64,000 nucleotides of DNA from Bdellovibrio sp. 28-41-41. Its GTDB lineage: Bacteria > Bdellovibrionota > Bdellovibrionia > Bdellovibrionales > Bdellovibrionaceae. The translations under genes and the position numbers were made by a program. Below the pieces are notes generated by a model that had not been told where the DNA came from, searched no databases, and saw only the letters and a list, made by a program, of their open reading frames with translations. This document shows positions 37,807-47,037 of the stretch, one piece after another; positions within the stretch are counted from its first letter, which is position 1; every line of letters begins with the position of its first letter. The DNA lies in contig NCGL01000005.1 in assembly GCA_002256935.1 (NCBI GenBank), forward strand, positions 1 through 64,000, written 5' to 3'.

Positions 37807-38531
37807 GTTCCCGTAACATCTGACTTCACCACAGCTGGCTGAAAAGAAAAGCAATAACCCTTCTTAACAACAGCTTTCAACTGATGGCCCGTGCTTGAAA
37901 TCTTCTTACGAAGTGAAGAGATATGAGTATCAATCGTGTGGGCAGAAACGTGAACCGAGCTCCCCCATACAGCCACCAGCAATTCTTCGCGTGAAATGAT
38001 AACGCCTTCGTTTCTTAAGAAATGCACCAATAGTTTGAATTCAATCGGCGTTAAGTTTAACTCCGATTCAGCACCACCCACATGCACCAAGAAAATTCGG
38101 TGGGACGTTAAATCGACGAGGAAATCTGATTTTCTAAATGAAGTTTGCAACGGCCCTTGCGGACGACGTTTTAGTTTTGATTCGATACGAGCCGAAAATT
38201 CTTTTGGTTCAATAGGCTTAACGATGTAATCGTCCGCGCCTAGTGAAAACCCAAGTACGCGATGATTAATATCGGATTTCCAGGTTAAAAATACAATTGG
38301 TAAATTTTGGAATTTTTGATTATCACGAATTTTTTTGCAAAACTCAAAACCGTTACCATCAGGAAGCTCAATATCCAATAACAACAAAGCATATGGTACA
38401 TCAGCTAGTTCACGTTCCGCATCGGCAACGGACGTAACACACGTCAAAGCACACAAATTACCTACAGCGGATTGAACCACCAACTGCATACTTAACGCAT
38501 CTTCAACCAACAAAATTCTATCACTACCCAT
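37803..38531 (-). CDS. OmpR/PhoB-family response regulator
   Basis: A 242-residue two-domain regulator. The receiver (residues 1-125) has the acidic pair (VEDA, Glu10-Asp11), the phosphoacceptor Asp53 in LLDIELPDG, Thr in FLTWKS and Lys in DDYIVKPIEP. The C-terminal winged helix (about 145-235) has the LTPIEFKLLVHFL and DTHISSLRKKI elements of OmpR-family DNA-binding domains. No intact kinase is next to it: an HPt gene and the relic of a receiver lie upstream on the same strand, suggesting it was the output of a phosphorelay that has lost its kinase. Confidence 0.92.
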   Translation of the reverse strand: MGSDRILLVEDALSMQLVVQSAVGNLCALTCVTSVADAERELADVPYALLLLDIELPDGNGFEFCKKIRDNQKFQNLPIVFLTWKSDINHRVLGFSLGADDYIVKPIEPKEFSARIESKLKRRPQGPLQTSFRKSDFLVDLTSHRIFLVHVGGAESELNLTPIEFKLLVHFLRNEGVIISREELLVAVWGSSVHVSAHTIDTHISSLRKKISSTGHQLKAVVKKGYCFSFQPAVVKSDVTGT

Positions 38532-38685
38532 GAAGAGATCCCAAAACAGCTCGTGAATACATTAAATCCCCCCGCTAGTGCCTATTTAAGCATAGGCAGA
38601 ATACATATTTCAACTCGATTTTATTATAAATTAAGTTGATTTAATTATGTTGCCCGAATCAAAATCAATAACAAGTCCAGAATAT

Positions 38686-39030
38686 TTATAGTGACATGTA
38701 TTTCTGCAGTTCGGAAGCGGCAAGTTGAAATTCATTCTCTAAGGCATCAACGAGGGGCATCAGCAAATCTCGGGTGCCGTTCGTTTTTAGCTTTTCAATT
38801 CTTTCGGCGATTTCTTGCATTTTATAAGCACCAAGATTTGCACACGATGATTTCAAATGATGGGCTGCTTTGGCCGCCGAAACAAAGTCACCCTGCTCAA
38901 CTTGAGTCCGCATAGTCTTCAATATTGGCGTGGTTTCTCGTATAAATAAACCCACTAAATCTTTGACTAGATTTTTATTTCCGTCCATTGCTAACTGTTG
39001 CAGCATCTCAATAGCATTTTTATCAATCAC
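38686..39030 (-). CDS. Histidine phosphotransfer (HPt) domain protein
   Basis: A 114-residue single HPt domain, the phosphate carrier between hybrid kinases and response regulators. The phosphorylatable histidine is His57 in AAHHLKSSCANLGA, within a four-helix bundle. The start is GTG at 39030 with a GGGGG site 7-8 nt before it. It begins 1 nt after the TAA of the receiver relic, so it was translated together with that protein. Its natural donor is the decayed hybrid kinase; the OmpR-type regulator 150 nt downstream is the obvious acceptor. Confidence 0.88.
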   Translation of the reverse strand: MIDKNAIEMLQQLAMDGNKNLVKDLVGLFIRETTPILKTMRTQVEQGDFVSAAKAAHHLKSSCANLGAYKMQEIAERIEKLKTNGTRDLLMPLVDALENEFQLAASELQKYMSL

Positions 39031-39031
39031 G

Positions 39032-39275
39032 TTACGCCCCCGGGGATTTCATTTTTTTACGTTACAATCGTTCATTCCAGCATCATAGCAATTTTGCGCA
39101 CTATCCTGAACAACATTCTCCGCAACTACCAAAATCGGGATCTTAGTATTTTCATCGCCGGCTTCACCCATACGATTTCGACGCGTAGCCTCTTCATCGT
39201 ACAACCCAAAATTTCAAGCATACTGGCAGGGCAGTATCTCCCTCGAGTCAGTTGTAAAAACAAGAACCCTGCACC
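39032..39275 (-). pseudogene. Relic of a hybrid-kinase receiver domain
   Basis: The open frame 39213-39032 ends in TAA and reads like the second half of a receiver: EEATRRNRMG, KIPILVVAENV, QNCYDAGMNDCNVKKMKSP. These correspond to the usual xEATRxIR, xPIxALTAxx and CLxAGMNDYLSKPI blocks. The invariant threonine block is altered to VVAEN and the SKP lysine-proline to VKKMK. A TGA at 39216 interrupts the frame, and beyond it only VLVFTTDS near 39260 recalls a first strand; the phosphoacceptor aspartate region is gone. No kinase domain remains upstream. The position, right before HPt, fits the tail of a hybrid histidine kinase. Confidence 0.65.
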
Positions 39276-39465
39276 TATTAACACAAATGAAGCCGCTATA
39301 TAAATCTCCACTCTTGCGCGAGTGTCAGAACCGAGATGGAAGTACCAAATATCAAAAATAAAAAATTAGTCGCTATGAAATTTTGGTAGTTTGGGACATA
39401 TAGATAGCTCGGCCTAAATCCCACTACTTTGAAGTCTAGAATCAATCACTTGCTAGGTTTAGATC
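39276..39465. other. Gene-free stretch in the decaying zone
   Basis: About 190 nt between the receiver relic and the M3 peptidase terminator. A minus-strand frame at 39126-39311 has a hydrophobic start but belongs to the relic in another phase. I see no coding signal or repeat here. Confidence 0.45.
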
Positions 39466-39500
39466 AAAACAAAACGGGCACCATTTAGGCGCCCGTTTGA
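39466..39500 (-). terminator. Intrinsic terminator of the M3 peptidase gene
   Basis: AAACGGGC (39472-39479) pairs with GCCCGTTT (39491-39498), followed on the minus strand by TTTTGTTTTG. It lies about 40 nt past the stop. Confidence 0.82.
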
Positions 39501-39536
39501 AGTAATACACTATAACGTTTACTACGACGTTAGTAT

Positions 39537-41696
39537 TTATTTAGTTTCTACTTTTAGTTCAGGAACCGGGAAACCACGTGCGCGAAGCAGAGCATCTACT
39601 TTGGCATCACGGCCACGGAACTGACGATAGCCATCAGCTGGGTCCATTGTGTTTCCAACTGAGAATACGTAATCAACTAATTTCTTAGCCGTTTTTTTGT
39701 CGTATGGGTTACCTGCTTCTACGAACGCCTCATACGCATCGTGATCTAAAACTTGTGACCAAAGGTAGCTGTAGTATCCGGCCGCATAGCCTTCGCCCGA
39801 GAACAAGTGACCAAATGCTGGAAGACGATGGCGCATCACGATTTCAATTGGCATTCCTAACTCTTTCAAAGCTGATTTTTCAAACTTAGCAGTGTCGATA
39901 TTAGTGTCCGGTGACATATGAAGTTTCATGTCCACGATCGCTGAGGCCAAAAATTCAACTGTCGTAAAACCACTGTTGAATGTTTTTGTTTTTTCGATTT
40001 TTTCGATTAAATCTTTTGGAATTGGCTCGCCTTTAACATTAGTTAAAAGCTTCAAAACTTCTGGAGTTTCTAAATAGTTTTCCATAACTTGCGATGGAAA
40101 TTCTACATAGTCAGTGGGAACGTTAGTTCCAGATAAAGTTGGGTACGTTACATTTGCGCTTAAACCATGAAGAGCATGACCAAATTCATGGAACATAGTC
40201 ACAGCATCATCCCAAGACAACAACACAGGCTCACCCGGTTTTCCTTTGATGAAGTTAGAGTTGTTAGAAACAATTGTTGTTAACGGTTTCTTGTCGATTC
40301 GGCTTTGTTCACGGTAAGCGCTCATCCAAGCACCCGAATTTTTACCTGCGCGTGCATACGGATCAAAATACCAAAGACCGATTTGTTTTCCCGCTTTAGT
40401 CACTTTATAAACAGTCACTTCCGGGTGAAACACAGGAACGCCTTTTAATTGCTCAAACTTCATTCCGAAAAGTTTTTCAGCAGTGAAAAACAAACCTTTT
40501 TGAATTTGTGACAATTGCAAGTAGGGCTTAACCGCATTCATATCTAGATCGTATTTAGCTTTACGAACTTTTTCTGCATAAAAACGATAGTCCCAAGGTT
40601 GGATTTTAAAACCACCTTTTTCTTGGTCCACGATCGCTTGCATATCTTTAACTTCTGCTTTGACTTGGACCACGGCTGGTTTCCAAACTTGCATCATTAA
40701 ATCCATAGCTTTAGCGGGGTCTTTAGCCATGTTGTCTGCTAAGTTCCAATGTGCGTAGGTTTCAAAACCCAAGATTTTAGAACGCTCAGTACGTAATTTT
40801 AACACTTCAGGAATAATTTTGTTGTTGTCATTAGCATTGCCGTTATCACCACGCGATGTCCACATTTTGAATGCTTTTTCACGAAGTTCACGATTAGTCG
40901 CGTACGTTAAGTACGGCTCGATGCTTGAACGAGTGTTAGTTAAAACCCATTTACCCGCTTTTTTCTGATTCGTAGCTTCTTCAGCCGCCGCATCGATCAA
41001 AGGTTGAGGCAAACCCGCCAAGTCCGAAGCTTTATCTAATGTCATTGAGATGTTAGCTTCATCAGCTAATTGGTTTTGGCTGAATTGAGTCGCAAGCTGT
41101 GCTAGACGCTGATTGATTTCGCTGACTCGTGCTTTTTGTTTATCATCTAATTTAGCACCTTTTAAAATAAATTTATTATATTGGTACCAAACCAAACGTT
41201 GTTGTTCTGGTGTCAATTTAGCTTTCGCAGGTGAATTGTAAACCGATTCAATACGTTTGAATAATTTTGAATTCTGAATCACTTCATCTTCAAATGCCGC
41301 TAATTTAGGCGACATAGTTTTCTCGACTTCTTGGAATTCAGCATTGTTTAAACCACCGCTCCATACACTGTAATAGGTCATCGTACGCTCAAGCACGCGC
41401 GCTGATTTTTCCATTTCCAGGATAGTATTTTCGAATGTAGCTTCTTTTGGATTGCTAGCAATCGCCTCGATCGCTTTTTTAGCTTCGATCATTCCTGCTT
41501 CCATTGCTGGTTGAAAATCGGCGATTTTCACTTTATCGAACATCGGAACCCCACCGTGAGGACCGTTCCACCAGTTAACTAGCAGTGGATTAGTTGTTGT
41601 CTTGGTCGTTGATTTTGCCGTAGTTTTAGCTGCCATTCCTGCAGCTGACACTAACGTCAATATAGACACAATAAAAAAACGATTAATGTTGAACAT
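39537..41696 (-). CDS. Exported M3-family metallopeptidase (oligopeptidase/Dcp type)
   Basis: A 719-residue zinc peptidase with a signal peptide (residues 1-22, ending GMAAKT), so predicted periplasmic or secreted. The HExxH zinc motif is in MFHEFGHALHGL at about residue 503, and the third ligand is the downstream glutamate in the ENYLE-type segment; YLWSQVLDHDAYEAF near the C-terminus is the substrate-pocket Tyr region of M3A enzymes. M3A enzymes cut short peptides. Most relatives are cytoplasmic; export here suits digestion of prey or environmental peptides. Own terminator; start with a good signal sequence. Confidence 0.93.
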   Translation of the reverse strand: MFNINRFFIVSILTLVSAAGMAAKTTAKSTTKTTTNPLLVNWWNGPHGGVPMFDKVKIADFQPAMEAGMIEAKKAIEAIASNPKEATFENTILEMEKSARVLERTMTYYSVWSGGLNNAEFQEVEKTMSPKLAAFEDEVIQNSKLFKRIESVYNSPAKAKLTPEQQRLVWYQYNKFILKGAKLDDKQKARVSEINQRLAQLATQFSQNQLADEANISMTLDKASDLAGLPQPLIDAAAEEATNQKKAGKWVLTNTRSSIEPYLTYATNRELREKAFKMWTSRGDNGNANDNNKIIPEVLKLRTERSKILGFETYAHWNLADNMAKDPAKAMDLMMQVWKPAVVQVKAEVKDMQAIVDQEKGGFKIQPWDYRFYAEKVRKAKYDLDMNAVKPYLQLSQIQKGLFFTAEKLFGMKFEQLKGVPVFHPEVTVYKVTKAGKQIGLWYFDPYARAGKNSGAWMSAYREQSRIDKKPLTTIVSNNSNFIKGKPGEPVLLSWDDAVTMFHEFGHALHGLSANVTYPTLSGTNVPTDYVEFPSQVMENYLETPEVLKLLTNVKGEPIPKDLIEKIEKTKTFNSGFTTVEFLASAIVDMKLHMSPDTNIDTAKFEKSALKELGMPIEIVMRHRLPAFGHLFSGEGYAAGYYSYLWSQVLDHDAYEAFVEAGNPYDKKTAKKLVDYVFSVGNTMDPADGYRQFRGRDAKVDALLRARGFPVPELKVETK

Positions 41697-41777
41697 TGAT
41701 TCTCCCCTAATTGATCTGATGTTATATCAAGGCTCAAGCGGGGAATTCAACTATTTTAAGGTAGATCGGCTGTGCGT

Positions 41778-42272
41778 TTACAGCTTTTTTTTGAAATCAA
41801 AGCCATCTTCACGCGTCAGTGCAGCAATGAGTCTTTGTGAATTTTCATCTTGGTAGCTAAAGAACGAGCGTTGAATATCGACTTCGCTCTCCCAAAATAT
41901 AATTTCGTTACCAATTTCTAATATTTTTTCTGTAACAGAAACCAATTTTTCGATCGACCATGGCTTGTCGATGAAATCAAAGGCACCCAACCGCAGGGCC
42001 TCTAATGCCATCTTTTTATCACCGTACGCAGTCAGAATAACGAACGGAGTCAAGTAGCCAAGTTCGCGGATCTTACGCAGTAATTCGGTACCCTTCATAA
42101 CTGGCATATTCACATCACTGATAATCCCCATGATTTTGTGCGTTTGAATCAAACCCAGCGCTTCCAGGCCGTCCTTAGCTAAGAAGATTTTCGCTCCCAA
42201 TGATTTGAGCGTCTCTGCTAGAGATTCACGAATGTCCGATTCATCATCAACGATCAATAAAGTTTTTTGCAT
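41778..42272 (-). CDS. CheY-like response regulator with a short C-terminal tail
   Basis: A 164-residue single receiver: acidic pair IVDDESD (Asp9-Asp10), phosphoacceptor Asp53 in ISDVNMPVMKG, Thr81 in ILTAYGD and the DKPWS lysine. The remaining 40 residues are amphipathic and carry no DNA-binding or enzymatic domain. Probably a diffusible phosphorylation-dependent protein that acts by binding a partner. No kinase is adjacent. Confidence 0.88.
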   Translation of the reverse strand: MQKTLLIVDDESDIRESLAETLKSLGAKIFLAKDGLEALGLIQTHKIMGIISDVNMPVMKGTELLRKIRELGYLTPFVILTAYGDKKMALEALRLGAFDFIDKPWSIEKLVSVTEKILEIGNEIIFWESEVDIQRSFFSYQDENSQRLIAALTREDGFDFKKKL

Positions 42273-42406
42273 ATGTACTTATTAGAATAAAAAGTAGCTG
42301 AGGTATTATCCAATGAATTTTTCTTTATCTGGATCAAAAAGCCCGGGGTTTTAGTCCAATTTAAATTATAGACATCATTTATAAATCACGAGATGACTAA
42401 TTACTG

Positions 42407-43192
42407 ATGACACATACACACAAGCACCCCCGCATCATCAGCATGGTCCCCTCATGGACAGAAATGTTACTCTCACTATCCATTGAAGTCACAGGCCGCA
42501 CTCGTTTCTGCATCGAACCCAAAGACAAAATAAAATCAATACCCACAGTCGGCGGCACAAAAGATTGGGATCTTGATCTGATTCAATCACTAAAACCAGA
42601 TTTGATTATCCTAGACAAAGATGAAAACCCAAAATTCATGAGCGAAGGCCACTCGATTCCGTTCGTAGCGACGCATGTACACAACATCCAAACTTGCATC
42701 GAAGGCATCGCAGTGATCTCCGATGCAATTGGAAAACAGGACACTGTAGCCCGCGGAAAATTTGATTCTGTCTTGAAACGATGGGGAAAAATCGCTTCTT
42801 CACCACCGAAAGATTTGAAATCAACACGATGGCTAACACTGCCTGGTCTGATCGAATGGGTAAACACACCAAAACAAGAAATTGAGTCTATATATTATGT
42901 AATTTGGAAAAACCCATGGATGGTCGCTACCAAAGAGACATTCATTGGCGACGTCGCTAGGATGGTGGGCTTGCCGCTATCAAACTCGGCCACTACAGTT
43001 CATTATCCAGAAATAGATTTAAGTTTGCTTGATCCAAAATCAACTTTACTTCTATTTTCTAGCGAACCTTATCCTTTCCACAAAAAAGTATCGGAACTAA
43101 AATCCTTACCCTTCGCTTCAGCCATCGTCGACGGCCAAGCATTTAGCTGGTTTGGAACTCACGCGCTAGGTTTTTTAGAGACGAATGTTTAA
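42407..43192 (+). CDS. BtuF-like periplasmic-binding-family protein without signal peptide
   Basis: A 261-residue protein of the helical-backbone metal/vitamin-B12 receptor family (BtuF/FhuD fold): IISMVPSWTEMLLSL, PTVGGTKDWDLDLIQSLKPDLII, then a single long helix and a second alpha/beta lobe. There is no Sec signal, so it is predicted cytoplasmic, unlike true ABC-transporter binding proteins. No permease or ATPase gene is nearby. With cobalamin-dependent methionine synthase in the same window, a corrinoid-handling role is possible, but metal or siderophore ligands are equally compatible. Confidence 0.75.
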   Translation: MTHTHKHPRIISMVPSWTEMLLSLSIEVTGRTRFCIEPKDKIKSIPTVGGTKDWDLDLIQSLKPDLIILDKDENPKFMSEGHSIPFVATHVHNIQTCIEGIAVISDAIGKQDTVARGKFDSVLKRWGKIASSPPKDLKSTRWLTLPGLIEWVNTPKQEIESIYYVIWKNPWMVATKETFIGDVARMVGLPLSNSATTVHYPEIDLSLLDPKSTLLLFSSEPYPFHKKVSELKSLPFASAIVDGQAFSWFGTHALGFLETNV

Positions 43193-43387
43193 CAATGCTC
43201 AGGATCGTGGGTAACTGTGCACAACTCTTGCAAAATTTAATAAAAAATAGAGCAGATACCATCTGATAGGAAGGTAAACTCCAAAGCTGATTTAATAGAG
43301 GCTAAAAGAGTTTAAATTCATTCGGCACGTGCTTGGGAATTTACTCGCCCAATTAGCGGCACTGTCTAAAGGTATGACGGAGGCACT

Positions 43388-44749
43388 TTGCAAGCAGCAC
43401 GTACGTTCAAAATCATTCTCTCGACCCTATTGCTATCCGCTTTGGCTTTCGCTGCCAACCGATCGCAATTCACTGGTAAAGTTCCCGTACTTCAGGGTTA
43501 CACAAACGAAAGCACATCCTACATCACCGCTCTTCGTGAACCTGGCCAAGAGTACACTTATGAAATTATGCAAAAAGATGTCACTCTAAAAGTAAAAGCG
43601 AATGACGTCGGATTTGATCATCAAGTCGACACCTTAGAAATTTCAGGAATCATTCCTGGAGCCGCTTATGAACTTGTTATCAAGAATAAAGCCGGCCAAG
43701 TGGTCGACGCACGCGAGTTTAAGTCACTCGATCAAAAAATTGAAAATCCAAAGGCGGCCGTTTGTTCATGCTCTCGCCAAGGGATTCTGAGTCCGGACGA
43801 TAAATCTCGCTCAATGTGGGATCGCTTAATGGATCAAAAACCTAACGCCATCTTTGTTCTTGGTGACTTTGTCTACGGCGATAACGCATTCCAAGCGGTC
43901 GTGAAATGGGCGATCAGCAAATACTACTTCTACCACCCTGGTTTGGACTATATTAAAAAACGCTACATCCAATCTTGGAAAAAAGAGGCCATTTATCGCC
44001 AAGCGAAAATGATTCCCGTGTATTCTATCTGGGACGATCACGACTTTGGTTACGATGCCGCTGATGCCTCGAATCCGTTCAAGAAGAAAATGTTAGATTT
44101 ATTCCGATCGTACTACCCTGTTCCACCAGCGGATGAAGTTATCAGCCGCGGCCCGGGTGTATCCTACAGTTTTTCTATTTTTGGCAAAAAGGTTCTAATG
44201 CTTGATAATCGTTCGTACTACGACGCAAAAGGCAAAGTTTTGCTCGGCATGGATCAAGTAAATTGGATCGAAGAACAAGTTCGCGGACAAAAAGAAGTTA
44301 TTGTAGCGAGCGGCATGTCGATTCTAAACATCTCCGAAAAACAAGAATCTCTAGAGCGTGATGCTCCCTCAGAGTGGGATGCGTTTAGAGAAATTTTTAG
44401 AAATCACGGAACAAAAGCCATCTTCTTGACTGGCGATGTTCACTATTCTGAAGTCCGACAAGTTCCTGAGCATGTTTTCGGTTACAAGACTTACGTTGTT
44501 GTTTCAAGTCACATGCACAGTACATCGCCGTTGGTGACACCGCCATTCAAATCGGGCAAAACGAATGATCCAAATCAGTTGCTTCACGTCAGCGGTCGAA
44601 ACTTTGCGATGTTATCGTTTGATAAACTATTCACCCATTTAGATGCCGTATTTCACCGTCATAAAGGCTTAGCACCTGTAGAATTCATTGGCGACTACGG
44701 CGCTGGAGAAAAATCACTTGAGTGCAAACGATTCTACATGAAAAAATAA
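43388..44749 (+). CDS. PhoD-like alkaline phosphatase family phosphoesterase
   Basis: A 453-residue exported protein. The start is a TTG with GGAGG five nt upstream, giving a signal peptide ending ALAFAAN. After an N-terminal immunoglobulin-like domain (about 30-120) comes a metallophosphoesterase core of the PhoD type: VLGDFVYGDN, SIWDDHDFGYDAAD, FLTGDVHYSEVR and the final SSHMHSTSP, which supply the metal-binding Asp, His and Asn residues. Family members release phosphate from phospho-di- or monoesters. Its stop is 1 nt from the convergent ferritin-like gene. Confidence 0.85.
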   Translation: MQAARTFKIILSTLLLSALAFAANRSQFTGKVPVLQGYTNESTSYITALREPGQEYTYEIMQKDVTLKVKANDVGFDHQVDTLEISGIIPGAAYELVIKNKAGQVVDAREFKSLDQKIENPKAAVCSCSRQGILSPDDKSRSMWDRLMDQKPNAIFVLGDFVYGDNAFQAVVKWAISKYYFYHPGLDYIKKRYIQSWKKEAIYRQAKMIPVYSIWDDHDFGYDAADASNPFKKKMLDLFRSYYPVPPADEVISRGPGVSYSFSIFGKKVLMLDNRSYYDAKGKVLLGMDQVNWIEEQVRGQKEVIVASGMSILNISEKQESLERDAPSEWDAFREIFRNHGTKAIFLTGDVHYSEVRQVPEHVFGYKTYVVVSSHMHSTSPLVTPPFKSGKTNDPNQLLHVSGRNFAMLSFDKLFTHLDAVFHRHKGLAPVEFIGDYGAGEKSLECKRFYMKK

Positions 44750-44750
44750 A

Positions 44751-45191
44751 TTACTTCGGTTGAACGCGAAGCATTTTATTTACTTCGGCAACGTGAGCTT
44801 CTTCTTCTGTGATCATCTCGCGCGCGTACTCTTCCAAGAAGACTGATTTACCTTCTACCAATTTTAACAATGAGTATAGATTATTTAACTGAGATTCTTC
44901 ATGATCTAAGCTTTCTTTTAAAATATCGTTTAAAGAATGCTTTTCAGTTTCAATTAATTTACCGATTTTTAAACTTGGGTGTCCACCTAATGTGGTGATA
45001 TGCTCGCCAGCTTCGCTTGCGTGGCCTAACGATTCAGAGGCCTGATCGCGCAACCATTTAACGATAGGTATGCGATTGTGACCAAATACCATCAATGAAT
45101 AATGCGTGTAGCGAACAACGCCTGCTAGTTCGCACTCTAAAATTTTATTTAATATATCTATAGCTTCATTAGCTAATTTTTTATCCTTCAT
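44751..45191 (-). CDS. Ferritin-like / bacterioferritin-type iron protein
   Basis: A 146-residue four-helix protein. The ATG at 45191 is preferred because GGAAGAG lies before it; a TTG at 45206 adds five residues. Diiron-type residues are spaced as in bacterioferritin: the glutamate in ILECELAG (helix 1), E..H in LGHASEAGEH (helix 2), DHEESQ (helix 3), and EEEAHVAEV (helix 4). A heme-binding Met is not evident, so it may be a heme-free bacterioferritin or a rubrerythrin-like oxidase. It lies 18 nt after the DedA gene on the same strand. Confidence 0.82.
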   Translation of the reverse strand: MKDKKLANEAIDILNKILECELAGVVRYTHYSLMVFGHNRIPIVKWLRDQASESLGHASEAGEHITTLGGHPSLKIGKLIETEKHSLNDILKESLDHEESQLNNLYSLLKLVEGKSVFLEEYAREMITEEEAHVAEVNKMLRVQPK

Positions 45192-45208
45192 CTTTAACTC
45201 TTCCAAAC

Positions 45209-45868
45209 CTAGTTAGGCACAGTTGGTTTTTTATTAATTTTGCTTGAAAATCTTTTTGATATCAGTGGCCAAATAATTGGAATCATTGAAACCCCAATGA
45301 CACCAAAAATCACAATGTGGAAATTACGTTTCACAGCCGGCATATTTCCAAAGAAATGACCCGCTAAAATAAACGTAAACACCCATAAAACTCCGCCCAT
45401 TACATTAAACACAAAAAACTTGCGGTAATTCATTTTTCCAATCCCCGCTACAAACGGAGCAAATGTACGAACAATCGGAGCAAACCGAGCCGCTACGATA
45501 GTGAATGGTCCCCACTTGTCGTAAAACGCTTGAGTTTGTTCTAAGTATTCACGCTTGAAAATACGGGATTGTCGCTCGAAAACCTTGGGACCCATATATT
45601 TACCCACATGGTAGTTAACGGCATCGCCTAAAACTCCAGCAACGGACAGCGAAATGAGCAAGATCCATAAATCTAGGCCGCCGTCGATTACAGTGAACGC
45701 ACCGAGCGCAAACAGCAATGAATCCCCCGGTAAAATAGGGGTCACAACAAGGCCGGTCTCGGCAAAAATCACCAAAAACATCAGCACATAGATCCACGGA
45801 CCAAACATTTGAATCCATTCGGCCACATGCACGTCGAGGTGCAAAATTATATCAAGTAGATGCATCAT
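45209..45868 (-). CDS. DedA-family membrane protein
   Basis: A 219-residue inner-membrane protein of the DedA (SNARE-associated/VTT) family, thought to translocate or flip phospholipids such as undecaprenyl phosphate. Motifs are FAETGLVVTPILPGDSLLF near residue 35, ARFAPIVRTFAPFVAG near 125 and the re-entrant GVLGDAVNYHVG. It starts the DedA-ferritin pair, probably co-transcribed. Confidence 0.93.
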   Translation of the reverse strand: MMHLLDIILHLDVHVAEWIQMFGPWIYVLMFLVIFAETGLVVTPILPGDSLLFALGAFTVIDGGLDLWILLISLSVAGVLGDAVNYHVGKYMGPKVFERQSRIFKREYLEQTQAFYDKWGPFTIVAARFAPIVRTFAPFVAGIGKMNYRKFFVFNVMGGVLWVFTFILAGHFFGNMPAVKRNFHIVIFGVIGVSMIPIIWPLISKRFSSKINKKPTVPN

Positions 45869-45995
45869 ATGCGAAACATCATCTAATAAAGGAAAACATT
45901 AGCCAAGAATTATTTCGAGAGTTTGCGGGCTCTAGCGTAACAAAACAGACCCATACGGAGCCCGACCGTTGATACTCGTTTTTCTGAATGAACGT

Positions 45996-46949
45996 TTATT
46001 GAATATAGATCGTTTGCTGAAGCCCCGTGATCTCTTTCGTATAACCGGAAAAGACTACGCCGCCCAAATCTTTATTAACTGGGACATAGGATTTAAAATA
46101 ATAAGTCGCAGCGGATTTATTTTGCCCCGCTGGGATTACTAAATCAGTAGTTGAATTCGTGCAACCCGCACCAGAATAAAATTGTCCAAACCCCACCGTG
46201 GATACGTTGATGTGGATTTCTGCGTTGCCTGGATCAATCCATGGAGAACCTTGATCGATGTATAAACTCGGCTGAAAGGAGTAACATGTATTGAGCGACC
46301 CTTCATCCCTTTGCGTAACAGAATTAAACCCCCCAATACCTTCAAACCTTAAATAAGGTTTACTACTATTACCCTTCGGGGCGTCGGGGCCGTTGCAGTC
46401 AGTGATAGTTCTGCCAAAATCGAGTTTCATGACAACAGGAACAGTGACTGTCTCGTCCGGTTTAAGATCTAATTCTCCAACTGAGCCCAAGATAAACGCA
46501 CTGCTCATTTTGTCTTCACTCGGAATACCGAGAGTTTTGAAGTCATGGCAATCTTCTGTAGATGCCGTTTTGAAACCAACCAAGTGAATAACTCGATCCG
46601 AACCAGATGGGACATCCATTTCAATTTTTTTACCAGCCGGCACTGCGGCCATCCAATCACCAAAAAAAATTTCGCCGCCACTACGTAACGATGAGGACTC
46701 TTCTTTTTTACCTAATGAACAGACATTTCGTTTTAGAGCTTCATCAGGACCACCAATAAAAACCCCAAAGCAGTTGATTTCTTCCACAGTAACCGGTTCT
46801 GCCACGACACCACTGGATATACCTTCTGAAGTTAACCCTGAGGATGTTTCGGGAAGTTGGATTTGGATTATAGCCGTGTCCGTGCGCCCCGCGCGTGAGC
46901 AGCCTTGGAACAAAAAAAAGATAAACACTAAAACGTATGCATTTTTCAT
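45996..46949 (-). CDS. Lipoprotein paralogous to the 1172-aa protein's N-terminus
   Basis: A 317-residue lipoprotein (signal ends LFQGC, Cys17). The region about 55-200 aligns by eye with residues about 75-210 of the product of 32599-36117: NCFGVFIGGPDE against NCFAVMVSVPVS, IEMDVPSGSDRVIHLVGFK against the GPDRVFRLIGLH block, then a Cys pair near ITDCNGPD. A C-terminal beta-sandwich-like domain (about 205-317) with CYSFQPSLYI and CTNSTTDLVIPAG matches single repeats of that larger protein. It looks like the minimal form of one family. Function unknown. Confidence 0.72.
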   Translation of the reverse strand: MKNAYVLVFIFFLFQGCSRAGRTDTAIIQIQLPETSSGLTSEGISSGVVAEPVTVEEINCFGVFIGGPDEALKRNVCSLGKKEESSSLRSGGEIFFGDWMAAVPAGKKIEMDVPSGSDRVIHLVGFKTASTEDCHDFKTLGIPSEDKMSSAFILGSVGELDLKPDETVTVPVVMKLDFGRTITDCNGPDAPKGNSSKPYLRFEGIGGFNSVTQRDEGSLNTCYSFQPSLYIDQGSPWIDPGNAEIHINVSTVGFGQFYSGAGCTNSTTDLVIPAGQNKSAATYYFKSYVPVNKDLGGVVFSGYTKEITGLQQTIYIQ

Positions 46950-47037
46950 ATAGTTCGCATCGGTATAAACAAGACCAAACTTGATTCAAAATCTCAATAT
47001 GAGACACGCGCACCTAAAGAATTCCAAATCCGAGACG

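Noticed and set aside
39126..39311. 61-residue frame with a hydrophobic start
   Set aside because: It runs in another phase of the receiver relic; the phase giving EEATRR and AGMNDC is the meaningful one.
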